Assembly: GCA_006937955.1 (NCBI GenBank)
Contig: SSNP01000146.1
Span: forward strand, 941,775 to 1,005,774
Direction: 5' to 3'
From: Pachypanchax playfairii
Taxonomy: Eukaryota; Chordata; Actinopteri; Cyprinodontiformes; Aplocheilidae
Length of the DNA stretch: 64,000 bases
The notes below the pieces were generated by a model. It was not told the DNA's origin and did not search any database. It saw only the letters and a list, made by a program, of their open reading frames with translations. This document shows, piece by piece, positions 9,862-21,475 of the stretch (positions within the stretch are counted from its first letter, which is position 1; each line of letters starts with the position of its first letter). Made by a program: the position numbers and the translations under genes.

Positions 9862-9912
9862 GTTGATTGTCCCCGTTTGGCCTCTATCTGCCAGCCATTA
9901 AACTGGAGAGTT
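9862..9912 (-). other. zmiz1: zmiz1 5' UTR part of the start exon
   Basis: Fifty-one untranslated nucleotides between a good 3' splice site (TTTCTGTTGCAG, ending at 9913) and the start codon. It contains an in-frame TAA that fixes the downstream ATG, and an out-of-frame ATG opening a 4-codon uORF (9884-9898). The acceptor shows that at least one untranslated exon exists upstream, at higher coordinates. That exon could not be identified. Confidence 0.85.
9884..9898 (-). promoter_or_regulatory. Short uORF in the zmiz1 leader
   Basis: ATG-GCT-GGC-AGA-TAG encodes Met-Ala-Gly-Arg and stops 22 nt before the main start codon. The upstream ATG has T at -3 and G at +4, a mediocre initiation context. 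A minimal uORF this close can lower translation of the main frame. The effect here is inference. Confidence 0.5.
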
Positions 9913-11721
9913 CTGCAACAGAAACACAGACGAATGTTACAAGCTCAGCTCTTCCAAACAGGAAGCCGCCAATCGCATCTCCACCAGGAGACTGCTGCTG
10001 CGTGTGTGTTGTGACCTGAGCAGGGAGATATTGATTTGGCAGGTGACAAGCACCTCAGCGAACCCAAAGGATGACATTCCTCTCAGCTCCTGTGACACCA
10101 TTAACAAGCCCTGGCGGTTGCCCCTGAACACTGGCGTACACCTTTGGAAACGACATGCTGGACTTAAGACAGGATGTCTGGCTGTGTTTAAAGCACCTCT
10201 GGATGGAATTAAACTGAGGTGGAAGGACACACACACACACATTGACTCACACAGACACAGACATAATGCGTCAAAGCTCACAGTCTGTCAGCATTATCTG
10301 AAAAAACTGCATGAAGCTCTCCATTCCTGCTCTGTGAGAACATTAAATTGGCATGCAGCTCTCTGTTTACATTACGAAGTCATTATGTAATCCTTGGTTA
10401 ACAATTATCTGTACTCTGAGCCCAGATATGCTCCACATATCACCCCCCCCTTCAGTCACTCTCACAGTGTTCCTCTAACAAAACGCCTTAAAGCACAGTA
10501 TTGATTCCGGAGTAGGAGCTCATGGAAACGCTGCCCTGTTTCTCTTCTTGTTTCCATCTGAGAGAATCATTTCTCACAGAGAGCAAACAGTAGGGTTGCG
10601 ATCTGACACACAACATAAAATTATCCCCGAGTTTAAAAAAATATTACAAGCTGCGTGAAAGGTTATCAGTTTTGCCTCGGGGAGACTGATTTAATGCTGC
10701 ATTCAGTGTCAAATAAATATTACAAGCCGACTGTCAGCTATAACTTGGAGTGACCTGCATCTCAAAATGGAGGGATGAGTGAATTAATGGCACATTTACA
10801 AGCAACAGACCCCCCCCCCATCGCATCATACATCCCCTACGTCCTCCTCGTGTCTTCATCTTTACTTTCCTGCTACTGCAGGGGTTTCTCATCCTGTGGT
10901 ACATCATCTCTCAAACACTCCCTCCCCTCGCCGTCTCTCTCCATTACCATCTCACAGTGAGAAATTTCCCTGCACAAAGTACCTGTGAGATGACGGAGAG
11001 AATGAGAGGAGGGAAATAAAAAGAGTGGAGGCAGCATGCTGCACCATACTGATAATGCTCACTTAGGGGTCTCTGGCTGGATTTAACGGCAGGGCCGGTA
11101 ATCTACTCCACTAGACAGCTAAAGAGCTTTTATGCTACCTACTGGAGCTGCTCATGCCTGTACTTGAGAGGAGAGAAGGGCACACGAGTGCATTCCTCTC
11201 CATAAATTAGAAAGCTCATAAAGAAAAAGAGACATCTGAGAATTTTTTTTTCCCCTTCCACTCAAAGGAAAAGTATCTGTTTGCTCACATTTCTGAAGTC
11301 TCACACAGCGCTCACAAGCTAAATGCCTTTGAGGACGGGTGGAGCAGCAGGGTGGTTGATATAAAGTTTAACACACTATTTAATGTATTCATTTAAAGAC
11401 GTGTGTGAGAAATAGTCAAGGAACCGGATTCATTTATTCATTTTTCTGGTATGAAAAATATTCCAAGGCGATCTCCGGTTCCTCAAACTGTTAAATAAAA
11501 GTTTAATTCTGATCAGGTCGATTAGCCAACAGCTAAAGTGGATTGCTGTTATCTTAAAGCCTCTCCAGTCTCAAAGATGTCATAACAGTTCATGTGCAAG
11601 TTATTTTTTAGTTAGATTTACTGCTGTAATTTGCTCGTGACGTGATCGTACATCAAACTCAATGATAATTTGTGTACAACCTTAAAATAATACAGCAATT
11701 TTGCATTTCCAACTAATAGTC

Positions 11722-11760
11722 AGCAGCCGCAGCTCAGTGGATAAAACAATGACTTGAACT
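11722..11760 (+). repeat. Possible tRNA-derived SINE fragment
   Basis: CAGCCGCAGCTCAGTGGATA followed by AAACAATGACTTG resembles the A-box half of a tRNA-derived SINE (GCTCAGTGGATAGAGC type). No B box or tail follows, so it is at best a 5' fragment. It may be chance. Confidence 0.25.
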
Positions 11761-14081
11761 GGTCACACCATATAGAATAAAACACAAGCAAAATAAAACA
11801 ACAAAAAAGAAACAGCTTTAAAATGTGCATTTATTAAAATTCAACAAACTAGAAAAAATAAAAGCATAATCTCATTTAAATGTGTTTTAAACAGATGTAT
11901 TTTATGAAATATTTATTTATAATTTATATTTTGTAGTAATCTTTTTGTTTATCTCCTCGTACGCTTGGTTTTTTTTTTCTATTCAGGGTCACTGAACAAA
12001 TCTTAATTCAAAGAATCAATTAAGCATACAATTTCAATTACCATGCCATATATCTCCACTCCAACAGCCAGCACAGATCCTGTTTGTCAGGCAGGAAAAA
12101 AAGCCTTGTTATTAATGACACATGTATTGTGTGCTGCTATAATTTTCCCCTCAGTCCTTTTTCTGTGCCAGCAGACAGCGAGCTGATCCTTGATGACCAC
12201 CGTCCCCCCCAGCCACCAGCAGGTGTCTCCCTGGCCCTTCAAAGGCCCGGCTAGCGGCACAAAGAAGGCGGAGCGGTGTTGCTTTAAGCCTTTACAAGCT
12301 CTACAAATCCTCAGCTGCTGCTTCCTAACAGGGCCCACTCAGCCCGGCACTGCCTGTCTGACCTTGTGGTTATTGATGAGCGAGTCGACCTGCTCTCCCC
12401 GACTCTCTCCTCCCTCCTGCCCTTCCCTTCGCTCTTACCCTCCTTCTCTCCTTGTGTCATTTCTCTTACCTCCAGCAGTGAGTTAAAACGAGGAGAGAGA
12501 AAGGTTGGAGTGCCATTCACCTCCCCCCTTTTCTTTCCCCCAGTTAAACACTCATTTTGTAACAACACTTTAAGCTTGTGTTAGCATATTAGCGCTCATT
12601 TACTTTCAAAAAATGATACAATAAAGGGTTGAGAAATGATTTAATTTCCAGATTTATTAACACTAATACTTTGTTACATCTTTGGTGTCTAAGGAGGGCA
12701 AGTTTCAAGGTGAAAACCAGCAATTCAACAACAAGATGCAATTATGAGCTTCACCTTATTTACATGCATCTCTTCAGATGTTTTCATCTCTTATTTCCTC
12801 CGTGCCACAACCTGCGATCCCATTTGTCTGGATTCGGATGGAAATCCCGTCTGCCACTTTCTGAGCGTGCAAGAGGGAAATCGGTGCAGTTACGTGCCTA
12901 ACTTGAGCTTAATTCACTGCAAATTGCACGGCAGGCATTACACAACAAGTTGAGAGCTGTGGATTCCTGCGCAGCAAAAGACACATGGTGTATGTGTCTG
13001 CGAGTGTGTGTGGAGGTTGAGAGTAGGAGGAGAGGAGGGACACCCGCTTTTCTTCCTCCTTCTATTCAAGGGGGAGCTAAAATATATGTATTGAGTGGGA
13101 GCTGTAATAAAACGAACCGGGTGAGGAGATGCAGGCTGGGAACAAATATGAAAGGCAGTGGAGTATGGCAGCAAGGCGATGGAGCACCACCGGAGGATTG
13201 GATGAAATTATCTCTTTATAATCAGGGGGCTTCTGCATGGCTGCCTCCTCCATTGCCCAGTGACAGATGAGGCCTACCTCTTCAAATGGGCTTTTCAGCA
13301 CGCTATCAGCCCACCTCTGGGGTAAAACAATGTTTTTCTTCTCCCTCTGTACAACTACTTTAAAGCTCTGTTTCCACATGGCACCCCACAGCGTCTCTTG
13401 TCAGCCAGGATCCATGTTTGTCTCATTACGCGATCACATCACAGGTTCGAAAAGGGTCACAGATTTAATTTGATGACAAAACCGGGACCGAAAGAAAGTG
13501 ATGCTAAACTAAGTTGAACGATGGCATTGAAACAGAACACTGAATCTAGCTAGTGCGGTTAGAACTTTTTATTTTTGGGATATTTTGGAAATATCGTTTC
13601 AGACGCTTGAACCCTGATCCGAAATCTTCAAATATAACAAGTTCTGCACTGCTGCTGTGCAGGATGAAAAAAAAACAAGCATGAGACTTTAAAAAGAGCA
13701 GACAATGATTATCTTTATCCCACAAATACATCACAAACTCTCTCCACTGCAGACAACCACATTCCTATTTTATTTTGACACTAGTCATAATAAGGTTGTG
13801 CTCATCATAATAAACGTTAAGATTTCAATGCAAAATAAAGTTACTGTAAAAGATGTTTGATTGGCCAATAATATTAAAAACTGTGTTTTATTTAGCCCTT
13901 GTAATAACATTTTACTAATCTGACATCTTGATGAAAATCTGTATGATCACGTGACTGCTCTTTTTTAAAATTAGCTTTGTATATTAATCTCTTGAAGCCT
14001 CCATTGACTAAATGAAGGTGGGGATTAGGAGTCTGCTCTCTGCAATACAAAGACTGGAAGCCATGCTGGCCAAAATCCCGA

Positions 14082-14082
<1 letters not shown>

Positions 14083-14130
<48 letters not shown>
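14083..14130 (+). repeat. (CA)24 microsatellite
   Basis: Forty-eight bases of uninterrupted CA, the longest perfect microsatellite in the window. Its length suggests it is polymorphic. Confidence 0.95.
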
Positions 14131-14131
<1 letters not shown>

Positions 14132-16238
14132 CTTCTCACCTTTCCCTGAGTGCTGGACCAGCATCATGATACCATAACAACACCCTCAGTCACCCCTAAT
14201 GTGCTTTACAACAACACTACAGGCAGGGTGTTACACCTCCACAGAGCCGTGTGAAACACCCCTTACAACACACACACACGCCTCACTGATTGAAAGCTAC
14301 TAAGCCAAACCCTGCTGACACTATTAAAACAGAACAAGGTGGCCTGAGCGACGAAACCAGCATCCCTCTCACGCCTCATGAGGTCACGCTGCTCAAGGTG
14401 ATCACGTCCCCGTGAGTCATGTATGTCAGGTGAATTAGACAATAAATGAGTAATCTGTGCTATCGCTGACTCGGGTTCCGCTGTTTGCAGCACTTGCTTA
14501 AGGGTGATAAAGATGAGGGAGGAGGGGAGGAGGAGACTGAGGAGGAGGGGGGGGAGGAAGCATCTCATCACTCGCTTGATTTTAATGAGCTTTGATTCCG
14601 AGATGTGTCGTGTTTTCTTCCGAGTCGGCCGAGGCTAGCAGCGTGGAAGCTCCCACTTTAATTATCTTAACATTGTGGAGATGATGTGTTTTTAGTTTAA
14701 CAGAGGGAGGGGTGTTTAGTTTGGAGAGGGCACCTCTAGGACTCCAGGTGTCTGCCTGGGGAGCGGCCAGACAAGGACAAAGCTTCGCTTGTTGGATGGA
14801 GGCAGAAAAAAGGCAGAGAGGATGGAAATGTGTACGAAACGCTGCCACTTCCATTGTTGCTTTACAGAATGTGCCATAATCCCTCGGCAGGCTCCATCCC
14901 GAGCTGGCACGGAGAATAATATGAGCTGCCCCCCCACACACACACACTTTTAGTGCTGCACACACATATGGACACCCAGCCACTCGAGTGCATGCACACG
15001 CTCCCACACCTCCCCACATGGCTCCTTAACAGGCTTGGGGATGGATTTCTTTTATTTAATGTGGTTTGGTCTGCAGATCCAGAGGCAACCATAAGCAAAG
15101 GGCGGGCTTCCAATTGTGCCACTCACCCTCACACACACAGTCTAAGGGAGCCCTGCTGTTATGGTTGCTGTTCACTGATTTCTCCTTCTTTCCCCGTCTT
15201 TCCTCACATTCCCTCCCTCCTTCTTTGCCCTCTCCCTTTTTTTTTTCTCACAACAGCTCACATAAGCAAGCCTCTTGGATTCCTGCGGGAGCCTCGTGTT
15301 CAGTACACAGAGATTGTTCAGCCATCAGGCACATCTGCAACATGATTAGAAAAGCAAAGAGAGCATGGTGGTGGAAGTAGGAGGGTGGGCTGGTAGAGGG
15401 TCAGGATCACAGAAGGGCCTAAGCAATATCTCTTCTCCAACCAAGTGTAACGTCTCACCAACCCTCAGAGGTTCTCTGAAATAAAAAAGACAAAGACATA
15501 TGGGGACTACCCCCCATTCCCCCCCTTGCATCATCTGCAGCATGCAAACAGAATATCTCAGCCACATGCAAACACATGGAGCATCACAGCAGTTTCTGCT
15601 GCTCTTGTTTGCCTCCAAACAGCTACTCTTTAACTTTCCTTCCACCTAATAACAGGAGGGTGGGCAATCCCCCTGGGGCGCTGAAGGCAGCAGCACAGAT
15701 GAGCCACATTACTGTGTGAGGCAGCTAGAGCCTCATGCTCTTGGCCACCAGCCTCACTGCTCACCCCTCAAGCTCCCCGTTCTTCTACTCAATCCTCCCG
15801 GAATTTTTTGGAAGCATGTGATGATGATGAAACCAGGGAACCAAAGTGTAAACCTGCAGTTCTTGATGCAATAAGAGGTGAAACCAAACGTAGCTTCTTA
15901 CAAAGAAATACAGCACTGAGAAACACTGCTCTGAGAACTGCCTTGGATCGTGACACAAAGAAGTCAAAGAGGCGTTTCATTTCCATTTCGGGGAGTGATA
16001 CTGTTGCCATGGACTACTTTGGACGGACACCCCCCATTTCTTACTCTGTCTCTTCCTCCAAGTCTCCAGGTTTATTATGCATTCAGCTCATGTGTCCTTC
16101 TTGTGAGTGGCTGTTCATTTTCCACATACCATGCTTAATCTGGCCGGGCTAAAACTTTGAAACAGGGGGAGTTGCAGACGCTACCCAAGAGGAGCCATTA
16201 TGAGGTCTGGGAGAAAGAGAGACTGATAGTGTGTAGGG

Positions 16239-16257
16239 GTGTGTGTGTGTGTGTGTG
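16239..16257 (+). repeat. (GT)n microsatellite with G-rich flank
   Basis: A GT run of about 9 units followed by an interrupted G tract (GAGGGGGAGGGGGGGGG). Confidence 0.85.
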
Positions 16258-19200
16258 AGGGGGAGGGGGGGGGTTAAGATACATGGAAAGGAATTCAAGG
16301 AAGGCTGAGAACAGAACATGAGCATGTTGTGTGCTTTACAAGTGTTTAATGTAAGAGACAGCAACAGTGATAAGTTTGCTTCTTGACGTGTGTGTGTTTG
16401 ATACGGTGTCGGTGTGGCTGGGGGTGAAAGTTCTTCTTGTCTCCATTGTGCAAGTGACCTTCGGCCTTTTGTGACTCTGAGTGAACGGGAGGAGAGAAGC
16501 AGAGAGAGTGAGGGATTTTAAATAGTGCATGAGCTCAACCTGCTCGGACACTGATGGACAGCAGCAACATGAGCTTTCTGTTTCACCCCAGAAGCCTGAG
16601 AAGAAATACCATTAATCTGCCAGACCTTATCATGACCTCACCAACATCTTCTAGGGGGCAAATACAGATCATAAACTAAACCTATTAGATCTAATTGGTA
16701 GGTAAACTCAAATATATGAGAGAATAACATTTTTACAGTGATGCTGATATTTAAACATTAAGATACACGTTGTAGATGCTGCTCTGTAGCTGCATCCCTA
16801 AAAATGTGTCTCAAATAACATAAAATTAAAAAAAAAAACTTTTACACAAACTTTACATTGAGATCCACTTTGAAAATTATCAAACAAACATCTAAAGAAA
16901 TGTGATGCAGTTTGGTTTGAAGTCAATATGTCACACATGTACTTAAATATGAACATTTAAAGTTAATTGACTTAATCAATACATGTAATAACTCTAATTT
17001 TAAGTAGTGAAAAATAGAGAAACAGAAAATTTGACTTAAACCCGTCGACATTCTGAAGCTTAAATGAAATTTTCTTCTTTTTAAATTGATAAATATTTTG
17101 TTTCAGCAACTGTTGCTTTTAGCCCTCTGAAAGAAACATATAATGCATGTAATCAAAGAAGAAGAAGTAGGGGGGGGGGGCTTCTGGAGAGCTGAATCAG
17201 TAAAGCTACATTTGGGTGTTTTGATTTTTTTCAGGCCTTTAAAATGTATTTTGTTCCAAACATATCTGCAGCTTCTTTGATAACGCTTGTAGAGAAGTGA
17301 TCTTGTTTTAATGGTTTGTTAATACCCCTCCAGACAGAAGCCTCTCATTCCACAAATGTGCTCAATTAAAATGAGCAGAGAGCTTGGAGAGGGGCAGCAA
17401 GAGGCCATTCCCTGTGCCCGTCTGATCTGGGTTTCCTAATTGGTCAATGACAACACATTACCAGACACGCAGGCGCTTGATCTGGGGAGAGGAGGCTTCT
17501 GACAGCAGTGATTCGACCTTTCCTCCCTCCCCTTCACCAGCATTGTCCCACACGCCCTTTCCGTGACCAAGCAGAGTGTGTCTGTCTGTATGTAAAAAGG
17601 GAGTGTGGGTCTGCCGTGTGGGAGGAGGGCTGATTTAGAGGTTAGGCAGCACAGGCTGCTGTAAATCTGTGTCACAAATCTTCCTTATGGAGCCACGGGG
17701 ACACACACACACAAGCATGTGATGAATCCCATGCAGCCTGCAAACCTCCACCTCCCTTCCTCTGCCTCTTCTTGAATCTGTGCATCATGCAGTGCTCTAA
17801 TTTGCCAGATATCATGTGCTGCCATGTTTTGATTGCCTTTGTGTGACTGTATCGGGAAGCTTCTCATCTCAATGTGCAGCTGTGAAGAATACCAATATGT
17901 GAGCAAAGAAAGAGGAGATTCTCCACAGCACAGTCCTCAATCAGCACTGACAACTACTATTCATTGTGCATCAGTTCTATTTCCTGCATTTCTTTCTTCC
18001 TTATCGAGGCACCCTGAAATACTTATAATTGCACACGTGTGTGTAAGCAAAATAAAAATAGCATCAAATAACTACAGAATGCCTGGATGAGTAGCAGTTT
18101 GCACATGTTATGCAGCTCAAGACTTCAGCTGTCATATAAAGCAACATAATGACATGGATTCTTCAAGCTGCAACAAACAGACTTTATAATGCACAGCCTC
18201 AATAGAGACAGTTAAGGCTAACAATAGGTGCACTCAGCCATGCTATGGAAACAAATTACCAAAAGTGAACTGCATAACAATAATTAGACTTTGCTAAGAT
18301 TTTGATGGTCCAGATCTGGATCTATGTAATGGACTGGAGACCGGACAGGGCTTTTCTCTGCCTTTTGTCTGATGATGGCATCAGGACACCCTGCACAGGA
18401 TCACACAGGTATAAAAAGGGATTTACCTGAACCAGTTTGGGTTGAGAAGTGAGAAATTTTGCAGCATTTCGACCACTTCTGAAGGACCAAGGACTGTGTA
18501 AAATTTTAGAATCCAAACTTTACCCAGTGTCCATGAAATACATGGAGTATCTTCACTTTCTATCATACTTTAGACAAATAATTTCTTATACTGATTGTGT
18601 CACAAAAGGCCAAAATAACCAAATTACAACTGAGTAAAAAGTTTATCTTGACTCTTATAACATAAAGAAACTGAGCAGTAAAAATCTGATTTACTTAAAA
18701 ACTTTGATCATAATTAAAACTTTTTTATTGTCTGAATTATTCAATGATATTATTCCCAAGTGGGATCACTTTACTCTGTCAGATTGGTGCTCTGAGGTTT
18801 ACAGACACACCTTTCATATAAAGTTCAGATAGCTTGACAAGTGAATGTAAACAAAGCTGCTTGAAGTTGGATATCTAAGACTGTATGAGACACATACAGT
18901 TAAACATAAGCCTAGTTACAGATAAACACAGACAGACAGAGAGAGAAGAAAGGTGTGAGAGGCAAGATCACTCTGAGGAAATGGAAGAGCTGCACATGCT
19001 GGATCAAAAAGGTGCAGGAAATGAAAGCTGTAAGAGGTGGGAAAAAAGCTGAGAAACTCTGTATCCTCCTGTTTCTGCCCCTGAAAAGTGCTGAACTGTC
19101 GGCAATTACAGGCTGGCTGGGTCATGAATCTCTCTCCTCAGTGGTCGACTCGCTCTCCAACGGGTCGCCTCGCCGCCAACGAATCCACCAGACGAAATCC

Positions 19201-20889
19201 TGCAGCAGCTACTGTATGAATATCATTTAGACTGTGCAAATCCAGACTTTGCATCTCCTCTTCCATGACTGCAAAGTTCACGCTGTCGGCAGTGAGCTGA
19301 TATGCAAAGCAGATGTTTTCACAGATGCACAGGTGAGCGTGAGCCATGAGCAGCAGAGCAAAAAAAAAAAAAAGGCGGTCACGGTGATAGAGCGCATGCA
19401 GCCGTGGGACAAAGGCGAAGGGGGCACATTCACATACAACAGGACACAAGTTAAAAAGTGCTGAACACATAATTAGCTAATCAAGTAGAAAGCACAGATA
19501 GGCAGTCACTTAATTAAAATGATTAATTGAAGCCAATAAAAAACTTCTTTCTAAACCGCTGTCTATAATTACAAGAGGCTCCTTTTTTCTGAAGCAATAT
19601 GCTTGTGTATGTGCGTGTGTTTGCATGTGTTTTTCTGCGCATACACAACTGCTGTGTCTTGCTGAGAGGGAGGGAGAGAAGTCAGTTTCTGCGGCTCATT
19701 CAGCGTTAGGATCCTCAGCTAATGAGATTAGTCAATAATGGATTGAAAGAAAGCAGCCACCCCTCCCTGACACGACGGCCAGAGTGGCTGTCCTGTCAGC
19801 GACACATCCTCCACTGTTCGATATTCACACAAACAAAGGCAACACACACAGTCTCAGAAACATACCCAAACAACATAGGCCCCCTTTTTAACATACAAAT
19901 TGTGTTATAATATCGAGCTGGCTCTTTTTGAGATGCCGTTCTGGTAACAGATTCAAACTGCAATATATCCAGTGTTGATCTATAAAAAATATATATTTTA
20001 GACATCGTTTTGGGCCCTCAAAAGCTTTATGTATCTTTCATCACATGAGTGAAGGCTTCATAAGGGAACACAGAGAGAAAAAAGGTAGTGTTTGAGTTCA
20101 GGAAGGACAAACAAGTCTTGAGAGTTGAGAACTTCTCCGATCAACAAAGACATGAAACGGACTTTAAGGCCGGCTACAGCACAAACAGAGCTCCTTTCAA
20201 ACGTGTGAACAACCTGTTCGCAAGAGTAAAATAAACCTGGCACAAACAAGACACAGCAAGCCGCCGCTATTCTGAAGAACTTTGATGCAACATTTACAAA
20301 AGAGAGTCTTACAGAAAAGGGAGCCTGAAAGTAACACTCGATTTCTTGCTTGTATTTATGTTAACAAACTGCTGTTGACTCTATTCAGAGTTGATCTGAA
20401 TGGCACCTTACAGTCGATAAGCACAGGCAGGATTTAAGAGCAGGGGGTTGACCCTTTTATTTTGGCCCTTGACTTTTATAGTTCCAGGAGTATAATTTAC
20501 TGAGTAAAACCACTTTCTCTCCTGCTGCAATGATACAGATGAAAACAAGCTGAGTTGACCCAAAAAAATGCAAATCAACTTACACAATTTCAGCTTTTAA
20601 AGCAGCTGAAAGAACTCTTTAGGGTATATTTACAGTTCTGACAGGCTGAAGTCTGATTGGTGGAGTTTGTTGGCCCTTCAGATAATAGTCTGAACAGAGA
20701 AAAAAATACATTAAGTTCCCACAAACCATCTGGCTGAATCTTGTTCAGGTTCACATAATTGCAGGTTTTCACTAAAATAAAATGCTAGAAAGCATATTGT
20801 CCTCTAGTGTTATTAGTCAGTTCCACATGCCATTGTAGAAATGACACAGTGTATCAAAAATGTCTAATCATTGCAAAATTCAATGTGTG

Positions 20890-21475
20890 ACTAGCTCTCT
20901 CAGTGCAACTAGGGGTGTGCCTCAAGGATGAGTGCTGAGTCCCTTCATTTGTATTATTCACATCAACTTTAAGGTTTCATTTGTATCCAGATGATGCTGG
21001 TATTTACTGTGCTGCTATTATATCTAGAAGTGCCTATTATAAGGCTTTGATTTTGTTTAGAAAAACTTAAAAAGCTTAAAATTAAATGCAGATAAATCTA
21101 AGATGATTTTCTTCTCAAATTCAAGAGCTAGGTCTTCAGACCTTTTAGCAATCACCACCTCTAAAGGATTTAACTGGTATCACAGAACCTAAACTTTGAT
21201 TTTATATAATAAAAATTGAGTTTCTATTTTAGGATTAAGTCTTGTCTCTCTTTTGAGGCGAAAACAACTTACTGTTGTTATTTTTTCTTTAGTTATAGAA
21301 TATGTTAATGTTTTATATTTATTCACGCACCCTCAAAAGTGTTGCAGTTTATAGAGCTCTACTAGTTCTAATCTCAAAGCCTTGACACATCATTGTGTGA
21401 TGCATGCCCAAGTTGAATTGTTATTATCTGAATCGCTGATATATTCCAATAAAAGAGTTAATAATTATATAATGG
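20890..21475 (+). pseudogene. Non-LTR retrotransposon (L2/Rex-like LINE) reverse-transcriptase relic
   Basis: With frameshifts, the plus strand reads like a reverse-transcriptase core: TRGVPQG then VLSP (motif 4/5), HLYPDDAGIYCAA (the catalytic box, where functional copies have Y/F-A-D-D), and LKLNADKSKMIFFSNSRARS (motif 6). Further on are SFYFRIKSCLSFEAKTT and KALTHHCV, all typical of the C-terminal half of LINE RTs. The ends of the element are not visible. Stops and frameshifts are frequent, and the A-to-P change in the catalytic box would itself inactivate it. The family assignment is from memory. Confidence 0.75.

Larger units (their letters stand above)
9913..20889. other. zmiz1 5' intron or upstream DNA; no gene recognised
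   Basis: About 11 kb upstream of the start exon on the gene's strand. It holds microsatellites (14083-14130, 16239-16257, short CA at 10227-10240), CT-rich tracts and a possible SINE fragment near 11720. Reading frames here have no recognisable domain, and several derive from CA or CT repeats. Stretches with few repeats (12640-12960, 17280-17480) look enhancer-like. Untranslated zmiz1 exons could be hidden here. Confidence 0.5.

Noticed and set aside
13892..14167. 91-codon minus frame with a run of Cys-Val
   Set aside because: The repeat is simply the (CA)24 microsatellite translated.
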